Source: CAAGNP01 sp045595965
Lineage (GTDB): Bacteria > Bacteroidota > Bacteroidia > Bacteroidales > UBA932
DNA length: 64,000 nt
Direction: 5' to 3'
NCBI GenBank assembly: GCA_045595965.1
Contig: JAZOBN010000001.1
Coordinates: 1 to 64,000 of the forward strand
Positions 34,502 to 43,769 of this stretch are shown here, piece after piece. The position numbers and the translations under genes are program-made. Every line of letters begins with the position of its first letter. Within the stretch, counting starts at the first letter, position 1. The notes beneath the pieces are model-generated. The model saw nothing but the letters and a program-made list of their open reading frames with translations, was not told the origin of the DNA and did not search any database.

Positions 34502-34873
34502 TTATTTCTTGAACATAAAGTATACGGCCAGAACCAGAAATACAAAACCTATCAGGTGGTTGAGCCTGAACTGCTCTGTCTTGAAGACCACAAGGCTGAA
34601 AATTACAAAGACAGTGAGTGTGATTACCTCCTGGATGACTTTCAACTGCATAAGTGAGAATGGTCCGCCGTTGCCGATGAAACCCATCCTGTTGGCAGGA
34701 ACCTGCAGACAGTATTCAAAGAATGCTATAATCCAGCTGATGGCTATCACCCCTATCAGAGGGAGGGAGCTGAACCATTTGTATTCAGCAAGTTTCAAGT
34801 GGCCATACCAGGCCAGTGTCATAAAGATATTGGATGCTATCAGCAATATGATAGTGACAATTGCTTTTCCCAT
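34502..34873 (-). CDS. DUF486 (DMT family) small membrane protein
   Basis: 123 residues with four hydrophobic segments, near 4-24, 38-54, 78-97 and 103-120. The family pattern is clear: TLAWYGHLK in the first segment, SWIIAFFEYCLQVPANR in the second, the GGPFSLMQLKVIQEVITL stretch, and HLIGFVFLVLAVYFMF at the end. DUF486 proteins are related to the drug/metabolite transporter fold, but no substrate is known. The pyrF gene ends 9 bases earlier on the same strand. Confidence 0.85.
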   Translation of the reverse strand: MGKAIVTIILLIASNIFMTLAWYGHLKLAEYKWFSSLPLIGVIAISWIIAFFEYCLQVPANRMGFIGNGGPFSLMQLKVIQEVITLTVFVIFSLVVFKTEQFRLNHLIGFVFLVLAVYFMFKK

Positions 34874-34882
34874 TTCGTTATA

Positions 34883-35692
34883 TTATTTCCAATAACAACC
34901 GCTGTTTTTGGCAGCCTGTGCGGCAGCCTGAGCAAAATCTTCCCCTTTGGAAGCGTATATGATGGCGCGGGAAGAGTTGATCAGCAGACCACATGAATCG
35001 TTGCTGCCATATTTTAATACATCTTCTGCAGAACCTCCTTGAGCACCCACTCCGGGTACCAGATAGAAATGTTTAGGGGAGAATTTCCTGATCTGGGCAA
35101 GTTTCTCAGCTCTGGTTGCCCCCACAACATACATTACTCTCTGATGGGATTCAGGGACGATGCCATTCATATTCTCGATAACCTCCTGGAACAGAGGACG
35201 GCCATCGGAGAGTTGCTTGGTCTCAAAATCTTCAGCTGAGGCATTGGATGTCAAAGCGAGAACTATAACCCATTTACCCTCATATTTCAAAAATGGATCG
35301 ATAGCATCTCTCCCCATATATGGTGCAAGGGTGACAGCATCAAAATCCATTTTTTCGAAAAATGCTTTGGCATAAAGGGCTGCAGTATTTCCGATGTCCC
35401 CCCTCTTTGCATCTGCAATGATAAACATTTCAGGGTATTTTGAACGGATATATGATACGGTCATTTCAAGTTGCTGCCAACCTGAAACACCCTCAGCTTC
35501 GTAGAAAGCGATATTGGGCTTATATGCAACGCAATAGGGGGCAGTAGCATCCACAATTGCCTTGTTGAATTCAAAAATAGGGTTCTCCAATGATAGAAGG
35601 TGCTGTGGTATTTTATTCAAATCGGTATCAAGTCCGACACACAAGCAACTTTTTTTCTTCTGAATCTGTGAGTATAGTTCTTCGTAGGTCAT
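34883..35692 (-). CDS. pyrF: Orotidine 5'-phosphate decarboxylase
   Basis: 269 residues, the longer type 2 form common in Bacteroidota. Converts OMP to UMP, the last step of pyrimidine synthesis. Seen: CVGLDTDLNKIP near the N-terminus, KPNIAFYEAEG, and the catalytic DAKRGDIGN (Asp94, Lys96, Asp99), then VPGVGAQGG for phosphate binding and SRAIIYAS near the end. It follows the M20 peptidase gene by 16 bases, within the minus-strand run that starts at rsfS; no functional link with the neighbours is obvious. Confidence 0.94.
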   Translation of the reverse strand: MTYEELYSQIQKKKSCLCVGLDTDLNKIPQHLLSLENPIFEFNKAIVDATAPYCVAYKPNIAFYEAEGVSGWQQLEMTVSYIRSKYPEMFIIADAKRGDIGNTAALYAKAFFEKMDFDAVTLAPYMGRDAIDPFLKYEGKWVIVLALTSNASAEDFETKQLSDGRPLFQEVIENMNGIVPESHQRVMYVVGATRAEKLAQIRKFSPKHFYLVPGVGAQGGSAEDVLKYGSNDSCGLLINSSRAIIYASKGEDFAQAAAQAAKNSGCYWK

Positions 35693-35708
35693 TGTATCTT
35701 ATCAACTG

Positions 35709-37061
35709 TTATTTGTCAAAATATTTATAGAACAGGGCAATTGACTCCATCCCTTTGTGCAGTTGCGAGATAAGGTAGCTTTCGTTAGGGGAGTGGATAG
35801 TGTCCCTCTCAAGGCCGAATCCCATAAGGAGTGGATCTGCACCGAGAATCTGCTGCATATCTGCAAGGATAGGGATTGAACCACCACCTCTGCTTGGAAC
35901 AGGTTCGATTCCATATACCTCTTCAATAGCTTTTGCTGCTGCTTTATAGGCAGAAGATGAGATAGGAATCAGGAAGCCGTTTCCACCGTGGTGAGGGGTC
36001 ACTTTAACTTTTACCCCTGCAGGGGCAATTGACATGAAGTGATCCTGGAACAATTTTGCAATTTTACCGCACTCCTGGTTAGGTACAAGTCTCATGGAGA
36101 TCTTCGCATGTGCTACCGATGGAAGTACAGTTTTTGCCCCTTCACCGGTAAAACCACCCCAGATGCCGTTCACATCGAGACATGGACGGATGCCTGTCCT
36201 CTCCATTGTGGTGTACCCCTCTTCTCCGGCAACAGCATCTATATCGAGGAATTCCTTGTATTCTTTCTCATCAAAAGGTGCCCTTGCAAGCATTGCCCGA
36301 TCTTCAGCTGAGAGTTCCACTACATCATCATAGAAACCTTTGATTGTGATGTGACCTTTTTCGTCTATAAGCTGGTCAATCATCTTGCAAAGTGCATTGA
36401 TAGGGTTCACAACTGCACCGCCGTAGTGCCCGGAGTGAAGATCTTTGTTGGGTCCTGTAACTTCCACCTCGACATATGCAAGGCCTCTCATACCGCAGTT
36501 GATGGATGGGATATTCTCCCCAATCATTGTGGTGTCTGATACAAGCATGATATCGCAGGCAAGGAGATCCTTGTGCTCTTTTGCCCAAGCAGCAAGGCTT
36601 GGTGAACCGATCTCCTCTTCACCCTCAAGGATGAATTTTATATTGTGGTTGAGTTTACCCCTCTTTACAAGATATTCAAAAGCTTTGATGTGCATGAACA
36701 ATTGCCCTTTGTCGTCATTTGCTCCTCTGGCGTAGATTGCCCCATCACGAATCTCAGGTTCATAGGGGTTTGATTTCCAAAGTTCGATAGGGTCTTCAGG
36801 CTGTACATCGTAGTGACCGTATACAAGGATTGTAGGTCTTGATGGGTCGAAACGTTTTTCTCCGAAGACAACAGGGTGTCCCGCTGTAGTATAGACTTGT
36901 GCATAATCTGCTCCGGCAGCCAGAAGAAGTTCAACGAGTCTGTTGGCACAGGTTGTCATATCTTCTTTATGGCTTGATTGTGAACTTACTGAAGGAATTC
37001 TCAGCAAATCAAACAGTTCATTCAGGAACCTTTCGTTATTCTCGGCGATGTATTGTTTCAT
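35709..37061 (-). CDS. M20 family dipeptidase
   Basis: 450 residues, no signal peptide. Zinc-dependent exopeptidase of the M20/CNDP type. Metal-site motifs in order: VYGHYDVQP (His), ARGANDDKGQ (bridging Asp), EGEEEIGSPS (catalytic Glu and ligand), VSDTTMIG (Asp). The dimerisation lid lies around 210-390, with DLHSGHYGG. The ending SPNESYLIS replaces the usual late His region, as in this subfamily. It probably hydrolyses dipeptides in the cytoplasm. It lies 22 bases after psd on the minus strand. Confidence 0.88.
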   Translation of the reverse strand: MKQYIAENNERFLNELFDLLRIPSVSSQSSHKEDMTTCANRLVELLLAAGADYAQVYTTAGHPVVFGEKRFDPSRPTILVYGHYDVQPEDPIELWKSNPYEPEIRDGAIYARGANDDKGQLFMHIKAFEYLVKRGKLNHNIKFILEGEEEIGSPSLAAWAKEHKDLLACDIMLVSDTTMIGENIPSINCGMRGLAYVEVEVTGPNKDLHSGHYGGAVVNPINALCKMIDQLIDEKGHITIKGFYDDVVELSAEDRAMLARAPFDEKEYKEFLDIDAVAGEEGYTTMERTGIRPCLDVNGIWGGFTGEGAKTVLPSVAHAKISMRLVPNQECGKIAKLFQDHFMSIAPAGVKVKVTPHHGGNGFLIPISSSAYKAAAKAIEEVYGIEPVPSRGGGSIPILADMQQILGADPLLMGFGLERDTIHSPNESYLISQLHKGMESIALFYKYFDK

Positions 37062-37083
37062 ATATCTATGTTTTTATGTGTTC

Positions 37084-37740
37084 TTATTTAATTTCTGCAA
37101 TTATTGACTCGCTTCCTGTCACTTTATCACCCACCTTGACATTGAGTTTTGCATCCAGGGGGAGGAAAATGTCGGCACGTGAGCCGAATTTGATGAACCC
37201 CTCTTGTCTCCCTGCCTCTACCTTTTTCCCTTTCTCTGCATAGCAGACAACTCTGCGGGCGAAAAGACCGGCAATTTGTCTTGTGAGTACTTCGGTGCCA
37301 TTCTCGTTGCGGATGACAATTGTTGTCCGCTCATTCTTCTCTGATGATTTCGGATAAAATGCTGCAACATATTTGCCCGGGTGATATTTGTAGTGGACCA
37401 CCTCTCCCGAGATAGGATACCAGTTTACGTGAACATTGAAAAAGGACATGAATACAGATACCTGTATCCTTTTCCCTTTGAAATACTCAGGCTCTTCCAC
37501 CTCCTCTACTATTACAATCTTGCCGTCAGCAGGGGCAGATACCAGTGTGCCGCTCCCGTTGGCCTTGCGGTTTGGCTCTCTGAAGAATGAGAGGACAAAG
37601 ATTGTAAATAGGATAAATATTGATACCCCTGCCCATGCCCAGACGGAGTAGTCGCAGGCCATTAACAGAAGTACAGATAGTCCGATAGCAGATGTGAATG
37701 TGATAAGGATAGTTTTGAGCCCTTCTTTGTGGATTCTCAT
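37084..37740 (-). CDS. psd: Phosphatidylserine decarboxylase (proenzyme)
   Basis: 218 residues, the short PSD-A type. Makes phosphatidylethanolamine from phosphatidylserine at the inner membrane. Two hydrophobic segments lie in the first 55 residues. The proenzyme is expected to cut itself between Gly186 and Ser187 in FIKFGSRADIF, turning the serine into a pyruvoyl group; this leaves an alpha chain of 32 residues, as usual. VSVFMSFFNVHVNWYPISG is a family hallmark. It is preceded by cdsA, the enzyme that makes the CDP-diacylglycerol used two steps earlier in the same pathway, so the pair belongs together functionally. Confidence 0.93.
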   Translation of the reverse strand: MRIHKEGLKTILITFTSAIGLSVLLLMACDYSVWAWAGVSIFILFTIFVLSFFREPNRKANGSGTLVSAPADGKIVIVEEVEEPEYFKGKRIQVSVFMSFFNVHVNWYPISGEVVHYKYHPGKYVAAFYPKSSEKNERTTIVIRNENGTEVLTRQIAGLFARRVVCYAEKGKKVEAGRQEGFIKFGSRADIFLPLDAKLNVKVGDKVTGSESIIAEIK

Positions 37741-37766
37741 AGGTTTGGTTTTTTAGGTTGAACAGT

Positions 37767-38591
37767 TTACAAAAGTCCTACTCCATACATATAGGCAATG
37801 GCAGCAGGAAGGGCAACAATCGCCCCGTCAAATCTGTCAAGAAGCCCCCCATGTCCAGGCATTATCTTGCCAGAGTCCTTGACTCCAAAGTTACGTTTCA
37901 ATTGTGACTCTACCAAATCTCCGAAGGTGCCGAAAACATTTATGATTATGGCAATGACCACTGCATGGGTATATGATGTGGGGAGAAAATCGAATTTTGC
38001 AAGGTAGAAGCCGGCAAGTATCGAGATGAAAAGACTTCCAATGTATCCTTCCCACGATTTTTTTGGGGAGATGGATGGGAAGAGTTTATGGCCGTTCTTC
38101 TGCCCGAAAGTCATACCGAAGAGGTATGCCCCTACATCAGAACACCACATTATGATGAAAAGGGATAGTACCACAATTCCGTTGAATCGTCCTGCGTAAT
38201 CAAATGCCAGGAGGTTCAAAAGGGTGAATGGCAATGCAATATAGACTATAGAAGAGATAAGATAGGGGAACTCCTTGTATTCATCCTTGTTCCACAGAAG
38301 GGTGATAAAAATCATCAGCAAAGGGAAGATCAGGAGGAAGAGATATCTGGAATCAATTCCGAAAGATCTGACTGCAAATACCCCTGTAAACAGGAGAAGT
38401 CCGGTTATGATGGTGATCCATTGGGAGAGACAGTGCCTTTTCCCGATGGTGATGTTGAGGTACTCATACATCATTACCAGTACGATAAAACCGAACACTA
38501 TACAAAATGGGATAGGGGACCATAGCAGACCCCCTAACATAACTCCCAGAAATACAATGCCGCTAAGGCATCTTGTTATAAAGCTTTTCAT
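37767..38591 (-). CDS. cdsA: Phosphatidate cytidylyltransferase
   Basis: 274 residues, polytopic membrane protein with about eight hydrophobic segments. Makes CDP-diacylglycerol from phosphatidate and CTP. The family signature is complete near the C-terminus: SQLKRNFGVKDSGK followed by MPGHGGLLDRFDG; SPKKSWEGYIGS before it is also typical. It overlaps ftsH by 4 bases and is followed by psd, linking membrane protein quality control and phospholipid synthesis in one transcript. Confidence 0.95.
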   Translation of the reverse strand: MKSFITRCLSGIVFLGVMLGGLLWSPIPFCIVFGFIVLVMMYEYLNITIGKRHCLSQWITIITGLLLFTGVFAVRSFGIDSRYLFLLIFPLLMIFITLLWNKDEYKEFPYLISSIVYIALPFTLLNLLAFDYAGRFNGIVVLSLFIIMWCSDVGAYLFGMTFGQKNGHKLFPSISPKKSWEGYIGSLFISILAGFYLAKFDFLPTSYTHAVVIAIIINVFGTFGDLVESQLKRNFGVKDSGKIMPGHGGLLDRFDGAIVALPAAIAYMYGVGLL

Positions 38592-40537
38592 TCTGTCTCT
38601 GAATTTTCAATTTTATTCTCCTTGGCACGCGGACCGAATATCCTTTCGAGGTCTTCTGCAAAGATAACCTCTTTTTCCAGGAGCAATTCGGCAAGCTGGG
38701 TGAAACCCTCCATATTGTTCTTCAAGATCTCAAGTGCGGTCTTGTGGGCAGAATCGATAAACTCTTTGGACTCTTTATCGATAAGTTCAGCAGTCTTTTC
38801 ACTATATGGTTTGCCGAGATTATATCCGTTTCCACCGGTAGAGTCGTAGAATGAGATATGACCTACTTTTTTACTCATACCGAAATAGGTAACCATTGCG
38901 TATGACTGTTTGGTCGCTTTCTCCAGATCGCTTAGCGCCCCAGTGGAGATTTTTCCGTTGATGATCTCTTCTGCAGCACGTCCCCCAAGTGTTGCAGCCA
39001 TCTCATCCATCATCTGCTCAGTGGTGGTTATCTGTCTCTCTTCAGGGAGATACCAGGCTGCACCGAGAGCTCGTCCGCGAGGGATAATGGTAACCTTCAA
39101 AAGGGGATTTGCATTCGGAAGTAGCCAGCTTACTGTTGCGTGGCCAGCTTCGTGGTATGCAATTGTCTTTTTCTCGGCAGGTGAGATAATTTTGCTCTTA
39201 CGTTCAAGACCTCCGATAATCCTGTCAATAGCATCGAGGAAATCCTGTTTGTCAATGAACTCCTTATCTTTTCTTGCAGCGATCAAGGCTGCTTCGTTGC
39301 ATACATTTGCAATATCTGCACCTGAGAAACCAGGGGTCTGTTTGGCAAGAAACTCCACATCAAACTCTGGAATAAGTTTCAGGTTCCTGACGTGTACCTT
39401 GAAAATATCAAGGCGCTCCTTCAATTCGGGGAGGTCCACATGGATCTGTCTGTCGAACCTGCCGGCACGCATGAGCGCTTTGTCCAGAATGTCTGCCCTG
39501 TTGGTGGCAGCGAGGATGATGACACCGGAATTTGTGCCGAAGCCGTCCATCTCTGTAAGGAGCTGGTTCAAAGTGTTCTCCCTCTCGTCATTGGAGGAGA
39601 ATCCTACATTTTTGCTGCGAGCACGTCCCACTGCATCAATCTCATCGATAAATACGATACAAGGTGCTTTCTCTTTTGCCTGACGGAAAAGATCCCTGAC
39701 TCTCGATGCACCAACACCTACAAACATCTCTACAAAGTCAGAACCGGAGATAGAGAAGAAGGGTACATCTGCCTCACCGGCAACCGCTTTTGCCAGAAGG
39801 GTCTTACCTGTGCCCGGAGGGCCTACAAGAAGTGCACCTTTAGGTATTTTACCACCGAGAGCAGTGTATTTCTTTGGATTTTTGAGGAAATCTACAATCT
39901 CCATTACCTCCACTTTTGCCTCTTCAAGTCCCGCTACATCTTTGAAAGTAACTTTAGGACCGTTATCTTTTTCATATAGTTTAGCCTGGGATTTGCCGAC
40001 ATTGAAGATGCCGCCACCCCCCTGGCCTCCACCCATATTCTTCTGCATCGGTCTGAACATCAGGAACCAAAGCAATCCGAACATCAAAAGTGGGAAAAGG
40101 AGCCATTCAACTATCTTTCCAAAGTAGTTGTCTCTCTCTTCGGTGTTTACGCTGAAGCGGTTCTCTGCAGGGAGATTTAGACGTGCCTCTTCAAGGTTCT
40201 CTTCTACATTGAAATTGGGAGATACAATGAAGAAGAAATGGGGACCCACATTGGGCTCCTTCCCTGCAAAATATTTGTTGGCATATTTGGAGAGACTGTC
40301 TTTCTTGATAAATATCTCTGCTCTGTTGAGGTTAGTGATGTATGTGATCTTGTCAATGTCTCCGGCAGGAATCATGCTCTCTTTTACAGTCAGCCATTCG
40401 GTCTTGACAGGGTCTGCACTTCCAAACATTCTGAAGACAATACCCAATCCTACAATGAGGATAAGGTAGAACCACATGAAATTGATCTTTATGACCTTCT
40501 TTTTAGGTCTTTGGTTGTTTGGTTTCTTATTCTCCAT
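38588..40537 (-). CDS. ftsH: ATP-dependent zinc metalloprotease FtsH
   Basis: 649 residues from the ATG at 40537; an upstream ATG at 40567 is in frame but lies deeper inside rsfS and is less likely. Membrane-anchored AAA+ protease that degrades damaged membrane proteins. Two transmembrane segments (about 20-38 and 143-162) flank a periplasmic domain. Walker A GPPGTGKT (239-246), Walker B FIDEIDAVG and the second region of homology NRADILDKALMRAGRFDRQ follow. The zinc site HEAGH is at 462-466. A Gly-rich linker (GGGQGGGG) follows the second membrane segment. It overlaps the end of rsfS by 11 bases. Confidence 0.96.
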   Translation of the reverse strand: MENKKPNNQRPKKKVIKINFMWFYLILIVGLGIVFRMFGSADPVKTEWLTVKESMIPAGDIDKITYITNLNRAEIFIKKDSLSKYANKYFAGKEPNVGPHFFFIVSPNFNVEENLEEARLNLPAENRFSVNTEERDNYFGKIVEWLLFPLLMFGLLWFLMFRPMQKNMGGGQGGGGIFNVGKSQAKLYEKDNGPKVTFKDVAGLEEAKVEVMEIVDFLKNPKKYTALGGKIPKGALLVGPPGTGKTLLAKAVAGEADVPFFSISGSDFVEMFVGVGASRVRDLFRQAKEKAPCIVFIDEIDAVGRARSKNVGFSSNDERENTLNQLLTEMDGFGTNSGVIILAATNRADILDKALMRAGRFDRQIHVDLPELKERLDIFKVHVRNLKLIPEFDVEFLAKQTPGFSGADIANVCNEAALIAARKDKEFIDKQDFLDAIDRIIGGLERKSKIISPAEKKTIAYHEAGHATVSWLLPNANPLLKVTIIPRGRALGAAWYLPEERQITTTEQMMDEMAATLGGRAAEEIINGKISTGALSDLEKATKQSYAMVTYFGMSKKVGHISFYDSTGGNGYNLGKPYSEKTAELIDKESKEFIDSAHKTALEILKNNMEGFTQLAELLLEKEVIFAEDLERIFGPRAKENKIENSETE

Positions 40538-40883
40538 CTTCGTCTTTATAATCTTTTCGTGTAGCATCGGCCCAAAGATCTTCGAGCCTGTAAAAATTTC
40601 TGTACTCGGTCAGAAAGACATGTACCACAATGTATCCGTAGTCAAGGATAACCCAAAATGCGTTCTCCCGACCTTGCATCCTGTACACTTTACGTTGGCA
40701 TTTCTCCAACATTTTCTCTTCAATATTGTCAGATATTGCCACAACATTTGTGGTCGAATCTGCATTACAAATAACAAAATGGTCAGCAATGGCTGCCCCA
40801 ATATTGCGAAGATCCAGCGAACATACATTTTTCGCTTTCTTCTCGAGCATCGCTTCTGCAATAACTTCTATCTCTTTCATCAA
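40527..40883 (-). CDS. rsfS: Ribosome silencing factor RsfS
   Basis: 118 residues. Family protein binds L14 on the large ribosomal subunit and blocks subunit joining when nutrients are scarce. Typical parts: EAMLEKKAKNVCSLDLR, then DHFVICNADSTTNVVAISDNIEE and WVILDYGYIVVHVF followed by YRLEDLW. It opens the run rsfS-ftsH-cdsA-psd and overlaps ftsH. Its -7 box (minus strand, 40904-40911) leaves only about 14 bases of leader. Confidence 0.93.
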   Translation of the reverse strand: MMKEIEVIAEAMLEKKAKNVCSLDLRNIGAAIADHFVICNADSTTNVVAISDNIEEKMLEKCQRKVYRMQGRENAFWVILDYGYIVVHVFLTEYRNFYRLEDLWADATRKDYKDEDGE

Positions 40884-40890
40884 ATATTTT

Positions 40891-40898
40891 TATTTTTG
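40891..40898 (+). promoter_or_regulatory. -7 box of birA
   Basis: TATTTTTG matches TAnnTTTG, 33 bases before the birA start. The oppositely oriented rsfS -7 box begins 6 bases to the right, so the two promoters overlap. Confidence 0.55.
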
Positions 40899-40903
40899 TA
40901 TCG

Positions 40904-40911
40904 CAAAGATA
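40904..40911 (-). promoter_or_regulatory. -7 box of the rsfS-ftsH run
   Basis: Minus-strand TATCTTTG matches TAnnTTTG. Transcription would start near 40897, about 14 bases before the rsfS start codon. Overlaps the divergent birA promoter. Confidence 0.6.
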
Positions 40912-40930
40912 CTGCAAATTTTTTACCAAA

Positions 40931-41677
40931 ATGAATGATGTCAGAGTAACTTGGCTAAAAGAGGTGGATTCTACAAACAGCCTTGCAATGAGAAGCCGTC
41001 ACGACTATGGTGATTTTACCGTCTGGGGGGCAGAATTCCAGAGTGCCGGGAGGGGGCAGAGGGGTAATGTGTGGGAGAGCAAAAGGGGGGAGAATCTTAT
41101 GTTTTCAATCCTTTTGAAACCAGATAACTTTCTGTCTGTCAATCAGTTTGTTCTCTCTGAAATTGTGGCATTAGGGGTGGTTTCATACCTCGCGGATCTG
41201 GGGTTGGATGCCAGGATCAAATGGCCGAATGATATCTATATTGGGGATAAGAAAATTTGTGGAATACTCATTGAAAATGTCCTTTCAGGTGACAGATTGT
41301 CAGTGTGTGTTGCCGGGGTTGGATTGAATCTCAACCAGAAGAGTTTTGATAGTGACGCCCCCAATCCGATATCGGTAGCTTTAGCTGTGGAAAAAGATGA
41401 TTGGATAGAACCTAAAGAGGCACTTGCCAATATTCTCGGACATATAGCAAAACTTTATTTCCCTATGTGTGATTCTTACGATCCGGCTCCCATCGAGAGA
41501 ATGTATCTTGAAAAACTCTACAGAAAAGATATATTGTCTCAGTTTCAGGATTTAAGTACCGGGGAGAGGTTCTTCGGATATATCAGGGGGGTAGAGAAAA
41601 ATGCCTGTCTGAGGATTGAAACCCAAACAGGCACTTTCAGATCGTTTGCCTTTAAGGAACTAAAGTATATTCTGTAG
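40931..41677 (+). CDS. birA: Biotin--[acetyl-CoA-carboxylase] ligase
   Basis: 248 residues, the short form without the N-terminal DNA-binding domain, so it is an enzyme only and not a repressor. Attaches biotin to carboxylase carrier proteins. DSTNSLAM (13-20) and the biotinyl-AMP loop GRGQRGN (40-46) are present, then IKWPNDIYIGDKKICGILIEN and the GVGLNLNQ motif. The 3' end overlaps the convergent rpe gene by 18 bases. Confidence 0.94.
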   Translation: MNDVRVTWLKEVDSTNSLAMRSRHDYGDFTVWGAEFQSAGRGQRGNVWESKRGENLMFSILLKPDNFLSVNQFVLSEIVALGVVSYLADLGLDARIKWPNDIYIGDKKICGILIENVLSGDRLSVCVAGVGLNLNQKSFDSDAPNPISVALAVEKDDWIEPKEALANILGHIAKLYFPMCDSYDPAPIERMYLEKLYRKDILSQFQDLSTGERFFGYIRGVEKNACLRIETQTGTFRSFAFKELKYIL

Positions 41678-42307
41678 AGCAATAATCTCTCTCTTAGGGT
41701 CTTCTGCGTTAAAAACGGAACTTCCTGCCACAACTATATCGGCACCCGCCTTTGCCAGAACAGGGGCATTGACCCTGTTTACACCTCCATCCACCTCAAT
41801 CAGAGCTGAAGCTCCCTTTTTCAGAATCAACTCTTTAAGATCAGAAACTTTCTTGACAGCATTTTCAATGAATTTTTGTCCACCGAATCCTGGATTTACA
41901 GACATCAACAATACATAATCGCACTCCTGTATGATATCTTCCAGCAAAATGACCGGCGTGTGTGGGTTGAGGGCAACCCCCGCTTTCATCCCTTTGTTGC
42001 GGATGTTCTGCAATGAGCGGTGAAGATGGGTACAAGCTTCATAGTGAACAGAGAGGTAATCAACTCCAAGCTCTGCAAACCTTTCGACATATCTGTCCGG
42101 GTCAATGATCATAAGGTGTGCATCAAGAACTTTTTTTGCCTCTTTGGCAATTGCTTTAACTACGGGGAATCCGTATGAGATATTGGGAACAAAAACTCCA
42201 TCCATAATGTCGAGATGGATCCACTCTGCCTGAGACTCATTCACCATCTGAATATCTCTGGCAAGGTTGCCGAAGTCGGCTGAGAGTATTGAGGGTGCTA
42301 CAATCAT
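41660..42307 (-). CDS. rpe: Ribulose-phosphate 3-epimerase
   Basis: 215 residues, full length. Interconverts ribulose 5-phosphate and xylulose 5-phosphate in the pentose phosphate pathway. Motifs: APSILSADFGNL at the start, HLDIMDGVFVPNISYG with the metal-binding His and Asp, DAHLMI, VNPGFGGQKFI, and EVDGGVN with the catalytic Asp, then AGSSVFN. It lies 7 bases after pepD on the minus strand, and its 3' end overlaps birA. Confidence 0.95.
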   Translation of the reverse strand: MIVAPSILSADFGNLARDIQMVNESQAEWIHLDIMDGVFVPNISYGFPVVKAIAKEAKKVLDAHLMIIDPDRYVERFAELGVDYLSVHYEACTHLHRSLQNIRNKGMKAGVALNPHTPVILLEDIIQECDYVLLMSVNPGFGGQKFIENAVKKVSDLKELILKKGASALIEVDGGVNRVNAPVLAKAGADIVVAGSSVFNAEDPKREIIALQNIL

Positions 42308-42314
42308 AATAGGG

Positions 42315-43751
42315 TTATTTGCAGTTGACGATTACATATTCCAACAGTTTGTTGAACTTGTCAAGGCTGGCAAGATCAAGCCGCTCTCCGGGTGCATGAA
42401 CACCTCTGATGGTGGGTCCGAAAGAGATCATGTCCAAATTCGGATATTTGTCGAGGATAAGTCCGCACTCAAGTCCTGCGTGGATAGCCCTGACTACCGG
42501 CTGGTTGCCGAAAAGTTCCACATACCCTTTCTTGCAAAGGTCAAGAATAGGGGATTTGAGCTGCGGTTTCCATCCCGGATATTCCGATTCATGGGTAACC
42601 TCTGCCCCTGCAAGGAGAAATGCTGCTTCCACTTTCTCTGCAGCCCAGTATCTTGCACTGTTGATGGAGCTTCTCTGGCTTGTCCCTACCCTGATTGTCC
42701 CATCTTTGCTTGTCTTAACTGAAGCGAGGTTTGTAGAGGTCTCCACAAGTCCTTTCATCTCCATGCTCATTGCAAGAACACCGTGAGGGGCTGAGTTGAA
42801 GCATGTAATGGTATTCAATGCGGTCTTGTAATCGATAGCGAAACCTCTCCATTGGGTCTCCTCAAATATAGGGGAGATATTGGGTTCTGTTGCCGCATAC
42901 TCCTCCTGAATCTCCTTGGCAGCCTGCATGTGGATGTTTCTGATATTTTTAAGATCTTCAGGCTGTATTGCGATGACTGCGTAAGCTTCACGTGCGATGG
43001 CGTTTCTCTTGTTCCCTCCATCAAGATGGCAGACGGTGATTTTGTGCTCCTTCATTATACGGTAAAGTGAACGGCTCAGAAGCTGGATTGCATTTGCACG
43101 CCCTTTGTCAATATCATCGCCACTATGCCCGCCAACACCGCCACAGAAACCGATTTTATATTTGAGAAGCTCTTTTGCCACTTTTTTTCTCTTGAAGTGG
43201 AATTTGGCAGTGGTGTCAATCCCTCCGGCACATCCGATGAAAAGTTCCCCCTCATCTTCAGAGTCAAGGTTGATGAGGATGCTCCCGCTCATGAAATCTT
43301 CTGTAAGTGCAAAAGCACCATCCATCCCGGTCTCTTCACTTACAGTAAAGAGCGCTTCAATCTTGCCATGTTCCAGGGTGTTGTCCTCAAGGAGAGCAAG
43401 GGTGGCTGCCACCCCGATACCGCAATCGGCACCCAATGTGGTATCCTTGGCAATCATCCATCCATCTTCAATCACCGCTTTGATGGGATCCTTTGCAAAG
43501 TCGTGTACGACACCACTGTTTTTCTCGCACACCATATCGGAGTGACTTTGGAGGATGATGGTGGGTGAAGATTCTCTTCCAGGGGTTGCATTCTTGGTAA
43601 TCAATACATTGCCAATCTTGTCTGTTTTGCATGGAAGATTGTTTTTCTTAGCAAAGTCCTGTAGATATGCAATTATATGTTGTTCATTCCCTGATTCACG
43701 GGGAATACAAATAATCTCGCTGAAAATGGCGAGAATTCTATCTGTAGTCAT
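42315..43751 (-). CDS. pepD: Aminoacyl-histidine dipeptidase (M20C)
   Basis: 478 residues, typical for PepD. A cytoplasmic zinc dipeptidase with broad specificity, including Xaa-His. Motifs in order: LQSHSDMVCEKN, LGADCGIGVA, TVSEETGMDGA, LINLDSEDEGELFIGCAGG, GGHSGDDI in the lid domain, and late AIHAGLECG. These give the metal ligands of family M20. It lies 18 bases after dnaA on the same strand and 7 bases before rpe, so it may share the dnaA transcript. Confidence 0.93.
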   Translation of the reverse strand: MTTDRILAIFSEIICIPRESGNEQHIIAYLQDFAKKNNLPCKTDKIGNVLITKNATPGRESSPTIILQSHSDMVCEKNSGVVHDFAKDPIKAVIEDGWMIAKDTTLGADCGIGVAATLALLEDNTLEHGKIEALFTVSEETGMDGAFALTEDFMSGSILINLDSEDEGELFIGCAGGIDTTAKFHFKRKKVAKELLKYKIGFCGGVGGHSGDDIDKGRANAIQLLSRSLYRIMKEHKITVCHLDGGNKRNAIAREAYAVIAIQPEDLKNIRNIHMQAAKEIQEEYAATEPNISPIFEETQWRGFAIDYKTALNTITCFNSAPHGVLAMSMEMKGLVETSTNLASVKTSKDGTIRVGTSQRSSINSARYWAAEKVEAAFLLAGAEVTHESEYPGWKPQLKSPILDLCKKGYVELFGNQPVVRAIHAGLECGLILDKYPNLDMISFGPTIRGVHAPGERLDLASLDKFNKLLEYVIVNCK

Positions 43752-43769
43752 AATGTCAATATATATAGA

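Noticed and set aside
38910..39683. A 257-codon frame antisense to ftsH.
   Set aside because: Lies fully opposite conserved AAA+ and zinc motifs of ftsH and shows no domain of its own.
40538..40567. FtsH start at 40567.
   Set aside because: It would overlap rsfS by 41 bases and add ten residues without family support; 40537 overlaps by 11 bases.
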